A stretch of 64,000 nucleotides of DNA from Herbaspirillum aquaticum (GCF_002213425.1 NZ_NJGV01000014.1:51267-115266), one strand, 5' to 3'. Numbered from the stretch's first letter, positions 50,575 through 61,563 are shown. Made by a program: numbers and translations. Notes: generated by a model not told the origin, from the letters alone.

Positions 50575-51552
50575 ATGAAGGTATTTCGCGGACTTCCCAC
50601 AGCCGAATCGCGCGCCCCGTGCGCGCTGACCATCGGCAATTTCGACGGCGTGCATCTGGGCCACCAGGCCCTCTTGGCGCGCGTGCGCGAGGCCGCCGGC
50701 ACCCTGGGGCTGGACGCGGCGGTGATGACTTTCGAACCGCATCCGCGTGAATTCTTCGCCCAGCTGGCCGGCACTCCCGAACGCGCCCCGGCGCGCATCG
50801 CCAACCTGCGCGACAAGCTCGAAGCGCTCTCCCATTCCGGCATCGACCGGGTGGTGGTGGAGCATTTCGGCAGCCATTTCGCCGCCCTCTCCCCACAGGA
50901 CTTCATCGAGAAGATCCTGGTGCAGGGCCTGCACGTGCGCTGGCTCATGGTCGGTGACGACTTCTGCTTCGGCGCGCGCCGCGCCGGCACGCTCGATACC
51001 CTGATCGCGGCCGGCAAGCAGCACGGCTTCGAGGTCCATGCCCTGCCCACGGTGACCAATGCCGGTGTGCGCATCTCGTCGTCGGCCGTGCGCGCGGCGC
51101 TGGCCGAGGGCGATTTCACCCTGTCGCAACAGTTGCTGGGACATCCCTACGCCATCAGCGGCCGGGTCGTGCACGGCAAGAAACTGGGCCGCACCATCGG
51201 TTTCCCGACGCTGAACATGCGCGTGGGCCACAAGCGTCCTGCGCTCTCGGGCATCTTCGTGGTGCAGGTGCACGGTTTGGCCGAACAGCCCTTGCCGGCC
51301 GTGGCCAGCCTGGGCGTGCGTCCGACGGTGGACAACAGCGGCCGGGTGCTGCTGGAAACCCACCTGCTGGACTTCAAGGGCGATTGCTACGGCAAGCTGG
51401 TGCGGGTGGAATTCCTCAAGAAGCTGCGCGACGAAGAAAAGTATGTCGACCTGCCCACGCTGACCACGGCCATTGCCCGTGACGTGGACAATGCCCGCGC
51501 CTGGTTCCGTGAAAACGCCGGCTTCGCCGTCTCGGCCACCGACCGAATTTGA
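50575..51552 (+). CDS. ribF: Bifunctional riboflavin kinase/FAD synthetase
   Basis: The protein has 325 residues. It phosphorylates riboflavin to FMN and adenylylates FMN to FAD. The N-terminal nucleotidyltransferase has GNFDGVHLGHQ and the later ISSSAVR. The C-terminal kinase has the GFPTLN motif and DEEKYVD. It begins the conserved row ribF-ileS-lspA. The start codon has only a weak Shine-Dalgarno sequence. Confidence 0.95.
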   Translation: MKVFRGLPTAESRAPCALTIGNFDGVHLGHQALLARVREAAGTLGLDAAVMTFEPHPREFFAQLAGTPERAPARIANLRDKLEALSHSGIDRVVVEHFGSHFAALSPQDFIEKILVQGLHVRWLMVGDDFCFGARRAGTLDTLIAAGKQHGFEVHALPTVTNAGVRISSSAVRAALAEGDFTLSQQLLGHPYAISGRVVHGKKLGRTIGFPTLNMRVGHKRPALSGIFVVQVHGLAEQPLPAVASLGVRPTVDNSGRVLLETHLLDFKGDCYGKLVRVEFLKKLRDEEKYVDLPTLTTAIARDVDNARAWFRENAGFAVSATDRI

Positions 51553-51688
51553 ACGCTGGGCGGTTGCCGGAGCCCTGCTCCCGCAGCTGTCCAGCCGCCC
51601 CATCCTGCATCCTGCCTGCCGCAGCGCGCCCTGCTTGTGACGCCCTGCCTGGCCCCGGAATCAACCTGCATTCAACGAAAGCTCTGTC

Positions 51689-54583
51689 ATGTCCAACAAC
51701 GAATCTTCCGCCAAGCCCGGCAAACCGGAAAAAGCCGGCAAGGCGCCCTCCAAATACCCGGTCAACATGACCGAAACCGGCTTCCCCATGCGCGGCGACC
51801 TCGCCAAGCGCGAGCCGCAGTGGGTCAAGGAATGGCAGGAAAAGAAGGTCTACGAGCGCATCCGCAAGGCCTCGGCCGGCCGCCCGAAGTTCATCCTGCA
51901 CGACGGCCCCCCGTATGCCAACGGCGACATCCACATCGGCCACGCCGTCAACAAGATCTTGAAGGACATGATCGTCAAGGCCCGCAACATGGCCGGCTTC
52001 GACGCCCAATACGTGCCGGGCTGGGATTGCCACGGCATGCCCATCGAGATCCAGATCGAAAAGCAGTTCGGCAAGAACCTGCCGGTGGCCGAAGTGCAGG
52101 CCAAGGCGCGCGCCTACGCAGGCGAGCAAATCGAACGCCAGAAGGCTGACTTCATCCGCCTGGGCGTGCTCGGCGAATGGGACAACCCCTACAAGACCAT
52201 GAACTTCTCCAACGAAGCCGACGAGCTGCGCGCACTCGGCACGATCCTGGAGAAGGGTTACGTCTATCGCGGCCTCAAGCCCGTGAACTGGTGCTTCGAC
52301 TGCGGCTCGGCGCTGGCTGAGGCTGAAGTGGAATACCAGGACAAGCGCGACCCGGCCATCGATGTCGGCTTCCCGTTTGCCGAACACGACAAGGTCGCCA
52401 CCGCTTTCGGCCTGGCCGACCTGCCGACCCGCAACGGCTACATCGTCATCTGGACCACCACGCCCTGGACCATCCCGTCCAACCAGGCGTTGAACGTCCA
52501 TCCGGAATTCGAATACGCGCTGGTCGAGACCAGCCGCAACGGCGAAGCCACCCTGCTGATCCTGGCCAAGGACCTGGTGGAATCCTGCCTGCAGCGCTTC
52601 GGCCTGGAAGGCAAGATCATCGCCACCACCACCGGCGAGAAGCTGTCCCTGATCCGCTTCCATCATCCGCTGGCCAAGGCCGATGCCGGCTACGACCGCC
52701 TGTCGCCGATCTACCTGGGTGAATACGTGACCGCCGACAGCGGTACCGGCATCGTGCACTCGGCACCGGCCTACGGTATCGAAGACTTCATCTCCTGCAA
52801 GGCGCACGGGATGAAGGATGACGACATCCTCAATCCGGTCATGGGCGATGGCCGTTACGCCTCCTGGCTGCCGCTGTTTGCCGGCCTGACCATCTGGGAA
52901 GCCTCCAAGCCCATCTGCGCCAAGCTGGAAGAAGTGGGTTCGCTGTTCAAGCTGGTCATGTTCGACCACAGCTACATGCACTGCTGGCGCCACAAGACCC
53001 CCATCGTCTATCGCGCCACCTCGCAGTGGTTCGCCAGCATGGACAACACGCCCAAGGATGGCGGCCCCAGCCTGCGCCAGACCGCGCTGCAAGGCATCGA
53101 GGACACCGCTTTCTTCCCCGGCTGGGGCAAGGCGCGCCTGCACGGCATGATCGCCAACCGTCCGGACTGGACGCTGTCGCGCCAGCGACAGTGGGGCGTG
53201 CCCATGGCCTTCTTCGTGCACAAGGAAACCGGTGAACTGCATCCGCGTACGCCCGAGCTGATCGAGCAGGTCGCCCAACGCATCGAGAAAAGCGGCATCG
53301 AGGCCTGGCAGGCGCTGGATCCCAAGGAATTGCTCGGCGACGATGCCGAACACTACGTCAAGAACCGTGACACGCTGGACGTCTGGTTCGATTCCGGCAC
53401 CACCCACCAGACCGTTCTGCGCGGCTCGCACGCACAGCAGTCGCAGTTCCCGGCCGACCTCTACCTGGAAGGCTCGGACCAGCATCGCGGCTGGTTCCAC
53501 TCGTCGCTGCTGACATCGTCGATGCTGAATGGCCGCGCGCCTTACAAGGCCCTGCTCACGCACGGCTTCGTGGTCGATGGCGAGGGCAAGAAGATGTCCA
53601 AGTCCAAGGGCAACGTGGTGGCCCCGCAGAAGGTCTCGGACTCGCTGGGCGCGGAAATCCTGCGCCTGTGGGTGGCCTCGACCGACTACTCGGGCGAGCT
53701 GTCGATCTCGGATGAAATCTTGAAACGGGTGGTGGAAGCCTATCGCCGCATCCGCAACACCCTGCGCTTCCTGCTGGCCAACACCTCCGATTTCGATCCG
53801 GCGCAACACGCCGTGCCGGTGGCGCAGATGCTGGAAATCGACCGCTATGCGATCGCCAACATGGCGCGCCTCCAAGGCGAGGTGCTGGCGCACTTCGAGA
53901 CCTATGAATTCCACCCGGTGGTGGCCAAGCTGCAGATGTACTGCTCGGAAGACCTGGGCGGCTTCTACCTGGACATCCTGAAAGACCGCCTCTACACCAG
54001 CGGCGTGGAGTCGGCTGCTCGCCGCTCGGCCCAGACCGCGGTGTGGCACATCACCCAGTCGCTGTTGCGCCTGATGGCACCGATCCTGTCCTTCACGGCC
54101 GAAGAAGCCTGGCGCTTCTTCGCCGGCAAGGAGGCCTTCGAGGCCAGCGGCGAAACCATCTTCTCGCAGGTCTATTACGCCCTGCCGGAAGTGGCTGATG
54201 CCCAGGCCCTGCTGGACAAGTTCGCCGTGCTGCACGAAGTGCGCGCAGCAGTCACCAAGCAGCTGGAAGAAGTGCGTATCGCCGGCAGCATCGGCTCTTC
54301 CCTGCAGGCCGAAGTGGAACTGAAGGTCGCCGGCGACAAGGCCGCCCTGCTGGAAAGCCTGGGCGATGACCTCAAGTTCGTCCTCATCACCTCCGCTGCC
54401 CGCGTCACCGCGGTGGCCACGGTGGAAGAGGAAGCGGTGGTGGTGACGCCTTCGGCGCATCAGAAATGTGAACGTTGCTGGCACTATCGCGCTGATGTCG
54501 GGTCTCATGCCGATCATCCGGGCCTGTGCGGTCGCTGCTACAGCAACCTGTTCGGCCAGGGCGAACAGCGTCGCTTCGCCTGA
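51689..54583 (+). CDS. ileS: Isoleucyl-tRNA synthetase
   Basis: The protein has 964 residues. It charges tRNA-Ile and edits mischarged Val. The class I motifs are HIGH at residues 82-85 and KMSKSKGN near residue 633. The editing domain (CP1) lies between them with [18 protein letters not shown]-terminal zinc finger, [12 protein letters not shown]...CGRCYSNL, is intact. This is the short eubacterial type. It lies 136 nt after ribF and before lspA. Confidence 0.97.
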   Translation: MSNNESSAKPGKPEKAGKAPSKYPVNMTETGFPMRGDLAKREPQWVKEWQEKKVYERIRKASAGRPKFILHDGPPYANGDIHIGHAVNKILKDMIVKARNMAGFDAQYVPGWDCHGMPIEIQIEKQFGKNLPVAEVQAKARAYAGEQIERQKADFIRLGVLGEWDNPYKTMNFSNEADELRALGTILEKGYVYRGLKPVNWCFDCGSALAEAEVEYQDKRDPAIDVGFPFAEHDKVATAFGLADLPTRNGYIVIWTTTPWTIPSNQALNVHPEFEYALVETSRNGEATLLILAKDLVESCLQRFGLEGKIIATTTGEKLSLIRFHHPLAKADAGYDRLSPIYLGEYVTADSGTGIVHSAPAYGIEDFISCKAHGMKDDDILNPVMGDGRYASWLPLFAGLTIWEASKPICAKLEEVGSLFKLVMFDHSYMHCWRHKTPIVYRATSQWFASMDNTPKDGGPSLRQTALQGIEDTAFFPGWGKARLHGMIANRPDWTLSRQRQWGVPMAFFVHKETGELHPRTPELIEQVAQRIEKSGIEAWQALDPKELLGDDAEHYVKNRDTLDVWFDSGTTHQTVLRGSHAQQSQFPADLYLEGSDQHRGWFHSSLLTSSMLNGRAPYKALLTHGFVVDGEGKKMSKSKGNVVAPQKVSDSLGAEILRLWVASTDYSGELSISDEILKRVVEAYRRIRNTLRFLLANTSDFDPAQHAVPVAQMLEIDRYAIANMARLQGEVLAHFETYEFHPVVAKLQMYCSEDLGGFYLDILKDRLYTSGVESAARRSAQTAVWHITQSLLRLMAPILSFTAEEAWRFFAGKEAFEASGETIFSQVYYALPEVADAQALLDKFAVLHEVRAAVTKQLEEVRIAGSIGSSLQAEVELKVAGDKAALLESLGDDLKFVLITSAARVTAVATVEEEAVVVTPSAHQKCERCWHYRADVGSHADHPGLCGRCYSNLFGQGEQRRFA

Positions 54584-54606
54584 TCCGGGCGGGACGGCCT
54601 TGCTAG

Positions 54607-54636
54607 CGGCCCGCTGCACCTGAATGCAGCGGGCCG
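54607..54636 (+). other. Strong hairpin between ileS and lspA
   Basis: A 12-bp perfect stem CGGCCCGCTGCA/TGCAGCGGGCCG has a 6-nt loop. It lacks a T-tract, so it is more likely an mRNA-stability or partial read-through element than a full terminator. It ends 21 nt before the lspA ATG. Confidence 0.6.
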
Positions 54637-54657
54637 TCCACTCCAACAAGAACATCC

Positions 54658-55173
54658 ATGGCAACCAAAAAGCGCTCCTCCTCTTCCGGCTCTTCGTCCA
54701 CCACCCAAGGGCTGCTGCCCTGGCTGGGCATCGCCACCATCGTGCTGCTGCTGGACCAGCTCACCAAGATCACCATACTGAAACTGTTCCACTACGGCGA
54801 ATCGCTGCCGGTGACCGGTTTCTTCAACCTGGTCCTGGTCTACAACAAGGGCGCGGCCTTCAGCTTCCTGGCCGCCAGCGGTGGCTGGCAGCGCTATCTC
54901 TTCACCGCCATCGGCATCGGTGCGGCGGTGTTCATCATCCACCTGCTGCGCAAGCATCCCGGCCAGCGCATGTTCTGCTGGGCCCTGGCCCTCATCCTGG
55001 GCGGTGCGATCGGCAACGTCATCGATCGCGTGGTGTATGGACATGTGATCGACTTCCTCGACGTCTACGTCGGCAACTGGCACTGGCCGGCCTTCAACCT
55101 GGCCGATAGTGCGATCTGCGTGGGTGCGGTATTGTTCGTCGTGGACGAACTGCGCCGCGTCTCCAAGAAGTAA
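54658..55173 (+). CDS. lspA: Lipoprotein signal peptidase II
   Basis: The protein has 171 residues with four membrane helices. It cleaves prolipoprotein signal peptides before the lipid-modified Cys. The catalytic Asp pair lies in [17 protein letters not shown] and FNLADSAI. An N-terminal tail of about 17 residues is Ser/Lys-rich. It follows ileS as in many proteobacteria. Confidence 0.95.
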   Translation: MATKKRSSSSGSSSTTQGLLPWLGIATIVLLLDQLTKITILKLFHYGESLPVTGFFNLVLVYNKGAAFSFLAASGGWQRYLFTAIGIGAAVFIIHLLRKHPGQRMFCWALALILGGAIGNVIDRVVYGHVIDFLDVYVGNWHWPAFNLADSAICVGAVLFVVDELRRVSKK

Positions 55174-55236
55174 GGCAAGTCCGCACGTCTGCAAGTCTGA
55201 ACACGCCTGCGGTACGCCGCATTCCGGGAGCAAACA

Positions 55237-56433
55237 ATGGATCTGGCTGGCAAGAAAATCGTATTGGGCCTGACCGGCGGCGTGGCCTGCTACAAGGCCG
55301 CCATGCTGGCGCGTGAACTGGGCCGCGCCGGTGCCACCGTGCACGTGGTGATGACCGAGGCGGCCACGCACTTCATGACCGCCGTCACCATGCAGGCCCT
55401 CACCGGCAACCCGGTCTACACCGACCAATGGGATGCGCGCATGGACAACAACATGCCGCACATCAATCTCACCCGCGATGCCGATGCAGTCGTCATCGTG
55501 CCCTGCTCCACCGATTTCATCGCCAAGCTGGCGCACGGGCAGTGCGACGACCTGCTCTCGACCTTGTGCGTGGCGCGTCCGGCACGGGTACCGCTGATGG
55601 TGGCCCCGGCCATGAACGTGGAGATGTGGCAGAACCCCGCCACCCAGCGCAACGTGCGCCAGATCCGCGAGGACGGCATCCTGCTGCTGGGCCCGGACGC
55701 GGGCGCGCAAGCCTGTGGCGAGGTCGGCGAGGGCCGCATGCTGGAGCCGGCGCAATTGCTGGAGGAGATCGTCGCGGCCTTCCAGCCCAAGCTGCTGGCG
55801 GGCCGCCGCGTGCTGCTCACGGCCGGGCCGACCTTCGAGCCCATCGATCCGGTGCGCGGCATCACCAATCTGTCTTCCGGCAAGATGGGCTATGCGATCG
55901 CGCGTGCGGCGCGTGAAGCCGGTGCGGAAGTCACCCTGGTGTCCGGCCCGACGGCGCTGGACACCCCTTACGGCGTGCTGCGCGTGGACGTGCAGACGGC
56001 CCTGCAGATGCATGAGGCGGTATTAGCCCATGTGAAGGAAAAAGACCTGTTCGTCGCCGTTGCCGCCGTCGCTGACTGGCGCGTGGCCAATGCCAGCGAG
56101 CAGAAACTGAAGAAACAGGACGAACACGATACCCCGCAGCTGGAGTTCGTCCAAAACCCCGACATCCTGGCCACCGTCGCCGCCCTGCCCCAGCGCCCCT
56201 ATTGCGTGGGCTTTGCGGCCGAATCGGAGAACCTGGAGCAATATGGCGCGGCCAAGCGCATCCGCAAGAACATTCCGCTCTTGGTCGGCAATATCGGCCA
56301 CCAGACCTTTGGCCGGGATGACAACGCTCTCATGCTGTTCGACGCCCAGGGCCACAGCGCCCTGCCCCGCGCGGACAAGCAGACCCTGGCCCGCCAGCTG
56401 GTGCGCGAGATCGCGCGCCGCATGGCGGCCTGA
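55237..56433 (+). CDS. coaBC: Phosphopantothenoylcysteine decarboxylase/phosphopantothenate-cysteine ligase
   Basis: The protein has 398 residues. It carries out two successive coenzyme A steps. The N-terminal CoaC flavoprotein part has the His of MPHINLTRDAD, APAMNVEMW and the substrate-clamping Cys in ACGEVGEGRM. The C-terminal CoaB part has LTAGPTFEPIDPVRGITNLSSGKMG and the Lys of KNIPLLVGNIG. GGGAG lies 8 nt before the start. It precedes dut, as in E. coli. Confidence 0.95.
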   Translation: MDLAGKKIVLGLTGGVACYKAAMLARELGRAGATVHVVMTEAATHFMTAVTMQALTGNPVYTDQWDARMDNNMPHINLTRDADAVVIVPCSTDFIAKLAHGQCDDLLSTLCVARPARVPLMVAPAMNVEMWQNPATQRNVRQIREDGILLLGPDAGAQACGEVGEGRMLEPAQLLEEIVAAFQPKLLAGRRVLLTAGPTFEPIDPVRGITNLSSGKMGYAIARAAREAGAEVTLVSGPTALDTPYGVLRVDVQTALQMHEAVLAHVKEKDLFVAVAAVADWRVANASEQKLKKQDEHDTPQLEFVQNPDILATVAALPQRPYCVGFAAESENLEQYGAAKRIRKNIPLLVGNIGHQTFGRDDNALMLFDAQGHSALPRADKQTLARQLVREIARRMAA

Positions 56434-56438
56434 CGGTG

Positions 56439-56490
56439 CACGGCCCGCGTCTTGCGGGCCGTGTCTTTTGTACGCTTGCGTACGTTTTGT
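56439..56490 (+). terminator. Tandem hairpins between coaBC and dut
   Basis: A 10-bp stem CACGGCCCGC/GCGGGCCGTG (56439-56463) is followed by TCTTTT. Next come a short repeat GTACGC-TT-GCGTAC (56470-56483) and a longer T-rich tract. Together they should end most coaBC transcription, so dut may need its own promoter. Confidence 0.7.
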
Positions 56491-56512
56491 TTTTTGAATC
56501 CGATTACGCATC

Positions 56513-56962
56513 ATGAAGACCATCGACATCAAGATCCTCGACCCCCGCATGAAAGACCAGCTGCCCGCCTACGCCACTCCCGGCAGCGCCGGCCTGGACC
56601 TGCGGGCCTGCATCGATGCGCCGCTGACCCTGGCACCGGGTGCCACGCACCTGATCCCGACGGGCCTGGCGATCCACCTGGCCGATCCCAATTACGCGGC
56701 CGTGATCCTGCCGCGCAGCGGCATGGGCCACAAGCATGGCATCGTGCTGGGCAACCTGGTCGGGCTGATCGATTCGGATTACCAGGGCCAGTTGATGATC
56801 TCGACGTGGAACCGCGGCAGCACCGAGTTTGTCCTAAACCCCATGGAACGCCTGGCGCAGCTGGTGATCGTGCCGGTACTGCAGGTCGGCTTCAATGTGG
56901 TGGATGAATTCGACAGCAGCGATCGCGGCGCCGGTGGTTTCGGCAGCACAGGCAAACACTGA
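56513..56962 (+). CDS. dut: Deoxyuridine 5'-triphosphate nucleotidohydrolase (dUTPase)
   Basis: The protein has 149 residues. It converts dUTP to dUMP, keeping uracil out of DNA. All five trimeric dUTPase motifs are visible: [38 protein letters not shown] and the C-terminal [13 protein letters not shown]. Its stop overlaps the start of the next gene (TGATG). Confidence 0.96.
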   Translation: MKTIDIKILDPRMKDQLPAYATPGSAGLDLRACIDAPLTLAPGATHLIPTGLAIHLADPNYAAVILPRSGMGHKHGIVLGNLVGLIDSDYQGQLMISTWNRGSTEFVLNPMERLAQLVIVPVLQVGFNVVDEFDSSDRGAGGFGSTGKH

Positions 56963-58065
56963 TGGAGAACCGCATGCTCGTATCCCCCCTGCCCCGGTGG
57001 CAGAAACTGAAAACCCTCGCCGTCCTGGCGCCGCTGGCCGTCCTGGCCGCCTGCGCCACCCAGGAACCCGGTCCGGTCACCGCCACGCCGTCCAAACCGG
57101 TGGCCACCCCCACCCAGGCGCCGCGCCCGGTGGCCGACAACCCCCAGCAGGCACAATTGCGCGAACTGATCGCGCAGCAGGACCGGCTCTACCGCGTCGC
57201 TGCGCCGCTGTTGACCAGCAATGCCCAGCTCTGCCGCGGCAATGCCCGCAACTTGCTGGGCTTTACCGCCAAGAACCGCTACTCCTTCCCCATCGAATAT
57301 GCAGAGACGGCGCGTAGCCTGGGCTATGACGACCGCCTGCAGGTCACCGGCGTACTGCCGGGCAGCGGCGCTGCCCAGGCTGGCATCCAGCGTGGCGACT
57401 TCCTGATCTCGGTGGCAGGCAAGCCGATGCCACAAGGCACCGATGCCGAACGCCAGGCCGCCGTGCTGCTGAGCCCGCTGGTGGTCAAGAAGTCCCCCAT
57501 TGCGCTGGGCGTGCAGCGCAACGGCCAGAACACCACCGTCAATGTCCCGCTGACCTTCGCCTGCGCCTTCAGCATCGAGCTGGGCAATGCCGACAACGTC
57601 AACACCTATGCCGATGGCCGCCGCGTGCTCATTACCCGCGGCATGCTCAAGTTCACCCAGTCCGATGATGAACTGGCCTACCTGATCGCCAAGGACATGG
57701 CGCACAACATCCTCGGCCACGCCATCCGCCAGCGCATGGTCTCGACGATTGCCGAAGTGATCGACAACCTGCTGCTGCCGCATCCGGACCCGACCACCAC
57801 GGCCGGTACCGCCGGCATCCGGGTCTATCCGCAAGACCTGGATGCGGCTGCCGATACGCTCTCGCTGTACCTGCTCGCGCGCGCCGGCTACAGCATCGAC
57901 AACGTTCCGGCATTCTGGAAGCGCCTGGCCGACCAGTATCCGGCCAGTGTGCCCAACGGCTACACGGCGCTGCATCCCGCCACCGCCTATCGCCTCTCGA
58001 TGATCGACAAGGTCACGCAGATCGTGAAGGCCAAGCAGGAAGCGGGCAAGCCGCTGGTGCCGTAA
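56962..58065 (+). CDS. PDZ-containing M48-like lipoprotein with degenerate zinc site
   Basis: The protein has 367 residues. A lipoprotein signal ends at LAAC near residue 31. A PDZ-like segment (VTGVLPGSGAAQAGIQRGDFLISVAGKPM) lies around residues 110-145. The M48 helix that should read HExxH reads KDMAHNILGH, so the first His and the catalytic Glu are Lys and Asp. The distal part (LYLLARAGYSIDNVPAFWKRLADQYP) matches M48 peptidases. It is probably a non-catalytic or altered member, perhaps an envelope chaperone. It overlaps the dut stop and is probably co-translated with dut. Confidence 0.8.
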   Translation: MENRMLVSPLPRWQKLKTLAVLAPLAVLAACATQEPGPVTATPSKPVATPTQAPRPVADNPQQAQLRELIAQQDRLYRVAAPLLTSNAQLCRGNARNLLGFTAKNRYSFPIEYAETARSLGYDDRLQVTGVLPGSGAAQAGIQRGDFLISVAGKPMPQGTDAERQAAVLLSPLVVKKSPIALGVQRNGQNTTVNVPLTFACAFSIELGNADNVNTYADGRRVLITRGMLKFTQSDDELAYLIAKDMAHNILGHAIRQRMVSTIAEVIDNLLLPHPDPTTTAGTAGIRVYPQDLDAAADTLSLYLLARAGYSIDNVPAFWKRLADQYPASVPNGYTALHPATAYRLSMIDKVTQIVKAKQEAGKPLVP

Positions 58066-58095
58066 ATGCGGTGAGTTGAAGTAGTTGAAGTGAAG

Positions 58096-58123
58096 ACGGC
58101 GCGGTGAAGACCGCGCCGTTTTT
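58096..58123 (+). terminator. Terminator after the M48-like gene
   Basis: A 10-bp perfect stem ACGGCGCGGT/ACCGCGCCGT with a GAAG loop is followed by T5. Confidence 0.93.
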
Positions 58124-58154
58124 GTTTGCGTGGTGAAAGTGAAGCCAGCTGCAA

Positions 58155-58189
58155 ACAAAAAGGCCACGCCGGTTTCCCGACGTGGCCTT
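58155..58189 (-). terminator. clpA terminator
   Basis: The stem AAGGCCACG/CGTGGCCTT (58160-58168 with 58181-58189) is followed on the minus strand by TTTTTG, about 20 nt after the clpA stop. Confidence 0.88.
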
Positions 58190-58208
58190 GGTGGCTAGCC
58201 TGATGCGC

Positions 58209-60512
58209 TTATTCGACTTCGAGCTTTTCTTGCGGCTCTTCCGGCGGGGACGAATCGTCGCCCTCGGGGAATTCCAGCTTGATCTGCTCCTTGTCGTCCA
58301 TCTCCACCGTCACGCGGCCGCCGCTGACCAGTTTGCCGAACAGCAGTTCGTCGGCCAGCGCCTTGCGGATCAGGTCCTGGATCAGGCGCGACATCGGACG
58401 TGCACCCATCAGCGGATCGAAGCCCTTCTTGCCCAGGAACTTGCGCAGGTTGTCGGAGAAGACGGCTTCCACCTTCTTCTCGTGCAACTGCTCTTCCAGC
58501 TGCATCAGGAACTTGTCGACCACGCGCAGGATGATTTCCTCGTCCAGCGGGCGGAAGCTGATGATGGCATCCAGACGGTTGCGGAACTCCGGGGTGAACA
58601 TGCGCTTGATGTCCGCCATTTCGTCGCCGGCTTCCTTCTTTTCGGTGAAGCCGATGGTGCGCTTCTGCAGGCTCTCGGCCCCCGCGTTGGTGGTCATGAT
58701 GATGATCACGTTGCGGAAGTCGGTCTTGCGGCCGTTGTTGTCGGTCAGCGTGCCATGGTCCATCACCTGCAACAGGATGTTGAAGATGTCGGGGTGCGCC
58801 TTCTCGATTTCATCCAGCAGCAGCACGGCATGCGGCTTCTTGTTGACGGCTTCGGTCAAGAGGCCGCCCTGGTCGAAACCGACATAGCCCGGGGGCGCGC
58901 CGATGAGGCGGCTCACGGCGTGGCGCTCCATGTATTCGGACATGTCGAACCGTACCAGCTCGATGCCCAGGATGAAGGCCAGCTGCTTGGCCACTTCGGT
59001 CTTGCCCACGCCGGTCGGGCCGGAGAACAGGAAGGAGCCGATCGGCTTGTCAGTCTTGCCCAGGCCGGCACGTGCCATCTTGATGGCCGAGGCCAACGCT
59101 TCGATGGCCGGATCCTGGCCGAACACGACGTTCTTCAGGTCGCGGTCAATGGTCTGCAGCTTGGCGCGATCATCCTGGTTCACGGACTGCGGCGGAATGC
59201 GGGCGATCTTGGAAATGATTTCCTCGATCTCCGGCTTGCCGATGGTCTTCTTCTGCTTGGACTTGGGCAGGATGCGCTGGGCAGCACCGGCTTCGTCGAT
59301 CACGTCGATGGCCTTGTCGGGCAGGTGACGATCATTGATGAAACGCGCCGCCAGTTCGGCTGCCGAAGTCAGGGCCGAAGCGGAATACTTCACACCATGG
59401 TGTTCCTCGAACTTGGACTTCAGGCCACGCAGGATCTGCACGGTCTGCTCCACGGTCGGTTCGTTCACATCAATCTTCTGGAAGCGACGCGACAGCGCGT
59501 GATCCTTCTCGAAGACGCCACGGAATTCGGTATAGGTGGTCGCCCCGATGCACTTCAACTGGCCGCTCGAGAGCGCCGGCTTCAACAGGTTGGACGCGTC
59601 CAGCGTGCCGCCCGACGCCGAGCCCGCACCGATGATGGTGTGGATTTCATCGATGAAGAGGATGCCATTGGGGCTGTCCTTCAATTGCTTCAACACGGCC
59701 TTGAGGCGCTGCTCGAAGTCGCCACGGTACTTGGTACCGGCCAGCAGCGCGCCCATGTCCAGCGAATACACGACGGCATTCTTCAGGATCTCGGGCACGT
59801 CGCCTTGCGTCACGCGCCAGGCCAGGCCTTCGGCGATGGCGGTCTTGCCGACACCGGCTTCGCCCACCAGCAGCGGGTTGTTCTTGCGGCGGCGGCACAG
59901 GGTCTGGATGACGCGCTCGACCTCGGAATCGCGGCCGATCAGCGGATCAATCTTGCCTTCGGCCGCAGCCTTGTTCAGGTTCTGGGTGAACTGGTCCAGC
60001 GGGCTTTCCTTCTGCTGGCCTTCGGCTTGCACGTCTTCGGCGCCTTCCGGAGCCTTCTGCGGATCAGCCTGCTGGTCCTTGCGCACGCCGTGCGAGATGA
60101 AGTTGACCACGTCCAGGCGGGTCACGCCCTGCTGGTGCAGGTAGTACACCGCGTGCGAATCCTTCTCGCCGAAGATGGCCACCAGCACGTTGGCACCGGT
60201 GACTTCCTTCTTGCCGTTGGAGGCCGACTGCACGTGCATGATGGCGCGCTGGATCACGCGCTGGAAGCCCAGCGTGGGCTGGGTGTCCACCTCATTGGTG
60301 CCGGGGACCGTGGGCGTGTTGTCGGTGATGAAATTGGTCAGCGTCTTGCGCAGATCATCAATGTTCACCGAGCAGGCGCGCAGCACTTCGGCCGCCGAAG
60401 GATTGTCCAGCAGCGCGAGCAGCAAGTGTTCCACGGTAATGAATTCATGGCGCGATTGTCTGGCTTCGACAAAGGCCATGTGCAAACTGACTTCGAGTTC
60501 CTGCGCAATCAT
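58209..60512 (-). CDS. clpA: ATP-dependent Clp protease ATP-binding subunit ClpA
   Basis: The protein has 767 residues. It is a double AAA+ unfoldase that feeds substrates to ClpP. The N-terminal ClpS-binding domain starts [14 protein letters not shown]. The first AAA domain has Walker [15 protein letters not shown]; the second has [13 protein letters not shown] and a ClpP-docking loop region near [13 protein letters not shown] sequence (residues about 600-620). GGAGGAA precedes the start. Its ATG overlaps the clpS stop by 4 nt, so adaptor and unfoldase are made together. No clpP is in the window. Confidence 0.96.
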   Translation of the reverse strand: MIAQELEVSLHMAFVEARQSRHEFITVEHLLLALLDNPSAAEVLRACSVNIDDLRKTLTNFITDNTPTVPGTNEVDTQPTLGFQRVIQRAIMHVQSASNGKKEVTGANVLVAIFGEKDSHAVYYLHQQGVTRLDVVNFISHGVRKDQQADPQKAPEGAEDVQAEGQQKESPLDQFTQNLNKAAAEGKIDPLIGRDSEVERVIQTLCRRRKNNPLLVGEAGVGKTAIAEGLAWRVTQGDVPEILKNAVVYSLDMGALLAGTKYRGDFEQRLKAVLKQLKDSPNGILFIDEIHTIIGAGSASGGTLDASNLLKPALSSGQLKCIGATTYTEFRGVFEKDHALSRRFQKIDVNEPTVEQTVQILRGLKSKFEEHHGVKYSASALTSAAELAARFINDRHLPDKAIDVIDEAGAAQRILPKSKQKKTIGKPEIEEIISKIARIPPQSVNQDDRAKLQTIDRDLKNVVFGQDPAIEALASAIKMARAGLGKTDKPIGSFLFSGPTGVGKTEVAKQLAFILGIELVRFDMSEYMERHAVSRLIGAPPGYVGFDQGGLLTEAVNKKPHAVLLLDEIEKAHPDIFNILLQVMDHGTLTDNNGRKTDFRNVIIIMTTNAGAESLQKRTIGFTEKKEAGDEMADIKRMFTPEFRNRLDAIISFRPLDEEIILRVVDKFLMQLEEQLHEKKVEAVFSDNLRKFLGKKGFDPLMGARPMSRLIQDLIRKALADELLFGKLVSGGRVTVEMDDKEQIKLEFPEGDDSSPPEEPQEKLEVE

Positions 60513-60823
60513 GCTTCCTCCATCACGCATTGCAGGGGGTGCCCTGCTTTTCGAGCGTGGGTTAAAACGAGTTCCACTTTTGTGGATGCGATATCTTTGG
60601 GATACACACCACACATTCCCTTCCCATCGCGGTGAACCTTGAGCATGATCTGCGTCGCGGTTTCACGGTCCTTGTTGAAGTACTGCTGGATGACTGCGAC
60701 GACGAATTCCATCGGCGTATAGTCATCGTTCAACAATAAAACCTGGTACATCGGGGGCGGCTTGAGTTTTGCCTCCTGCCGTTCCAGGACTGTACCGCCA
60801 TCATTTTCGTGCTTGGTTGCCAT
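60509..60823 (-). CDS. clpS: ClpS adaptor (N-end rule substrate selector)
   Basis: The protein has 104 residues. It hands proteins with N-degrons to ClpA. The binding pocket segment [17 protein letters not shown] and the His/Met helix around [16 protein letters not shown] are conserved. An N-terminal disordered tail of about 23 residues precedes the core. It is the first gene of the clpS-clpA operon. Confidence 0.96.
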   Translation of the reverse strand: MATKHENDGGTVLERQEAKLKPPPMYQVLLLNDDYTPMEFVVAVIQQYFNKDRETATQIMLKVHRDGKGMCGVYPKDIASTKVELVLTHARKAGHPLQCVMEEA

Positions 60824-61160
60824 GCGTTTATTCGACCATCAAAGCTGTGCAACGCACAATGATCACGTAACCTCTAGATGAGATAGATATTACTTGTTTT
60901 CCGGACCTTGCGCAGATGACGATGATTTATCCTAAATCAAGGGTTTCTTTCCCCATCGCTCAAACAGGGCCACAAAGCGGAACGTGAAAACTGCTTGACT
61001 TTTGGATTTCGACCGAGAACAATGGAATTCATTGATTAGTAGTTACTAAATGTAACAGCTCATCGATACGATAGGGGGCAGGTTTAAGGGGGGCTGCGTG
61101 ACGCGCGATGCTTCTTGCTTTGACGGCTCGTGTGAATAGTTAATTTTGAAAGATGCTTTT
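60824..61160. promoter_or_regulatory. clpS-cspA intergenic region (337 nt) with cspA promoter and long leader
   Basis: It is AT-richer than its surroundings and has no gene I can support. A promoter candidate reads TTGACT (60995-61000), 17 nt, AACAAT (61018-61023). Transcription from it would give a cspA leader of about 130 nt, typical of cold-shock mRNAs whose structure changes with temperature. The clpS promoter must lie on the left side; I could not define it. Confidence 0.55.
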
Positions 61161-61367
61161 ATGGCAACAGGTACTGTCAAGTGGTTCAATGATTCCAAAG
61201 GCTTTGGCTTTATCACTCCGGATGACGGCGGCGAAGATCTGTTCGCTCACTTCTCCGCAATCCAGATGAACGGCTTCAAGACCCTGAAAGAAGGTCAAAA
61301 AGTCCAGTTTGACGTTACGCAAGGCCCCAAAGGCAAGCAAGCTTCGAACATCCAGAACGCCGCTTAA
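61161..61367 (+). CDS. cspA: Cold-shock protein, CspA family
   Basis: The protein has 68 residues, a single OB-fold domain that binds single-stranded RNA and DNA. RNP1 is KGFGFI and RNP2 is DLFAHFSAI. The start has only a weak Shine-Dalgarno sequence, and the leader is long. Codon use is simpler than in neighbours, as expected for a highly expressed gene. Confidence 0.95.
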   Translation: MATGTVKWFNDSKGFGFITPDDGGEDLFAHFSAIQMNGFKTLKEGQKVQFDVTQGPKGKQASNIQNAA

Positions 61368-61381
61368 ACCCCGGTTTCTCT

Positions 61382-61409
61382 AAAAGCCCCGCTCTTGCGG
61401 GGCTTTTTT
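61382..61409 (+). terminator. cspA terminator
   Basis: An 11-bp stem AAAAGCCCCGC/GCGGGGCTTTT with a TCTT loop is followed by more T. Confidence 0.95.
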
Positions 61410-61484
61410 CATTGGGGCGACACTTTTGCTCGGCGCTGCCGTCCGTGCATCCCTGCCTGCCAACAACTTGCGCCCAAAACAAAA

Positions 61485-61515
61485 ACAGCCGGCAAATGCC
61501 GGCTGTCTGTTGTTT
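61485..61515 (-). terminator. icd terminator
   Basis: A 9-bp stem ACAGCCGGC/GCCGGCTGT with an AAAT loop. On the minus strand T-rich sequence follows, 58 nt after the icd stop. Confidence 0.85.
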
Positions 61516-61563
61516 TTTCGTCATCACGTCAGCAGAACAAGCTGCTGAAGCAGTATGGCGGCT

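Noticed and set aside
58182..60635. 817-codon open frame opposite clpA
   Set aside because: Shadow of ClpA; it runs through the clpA terminator and has His/Gln/Val-rich low-information sequence.
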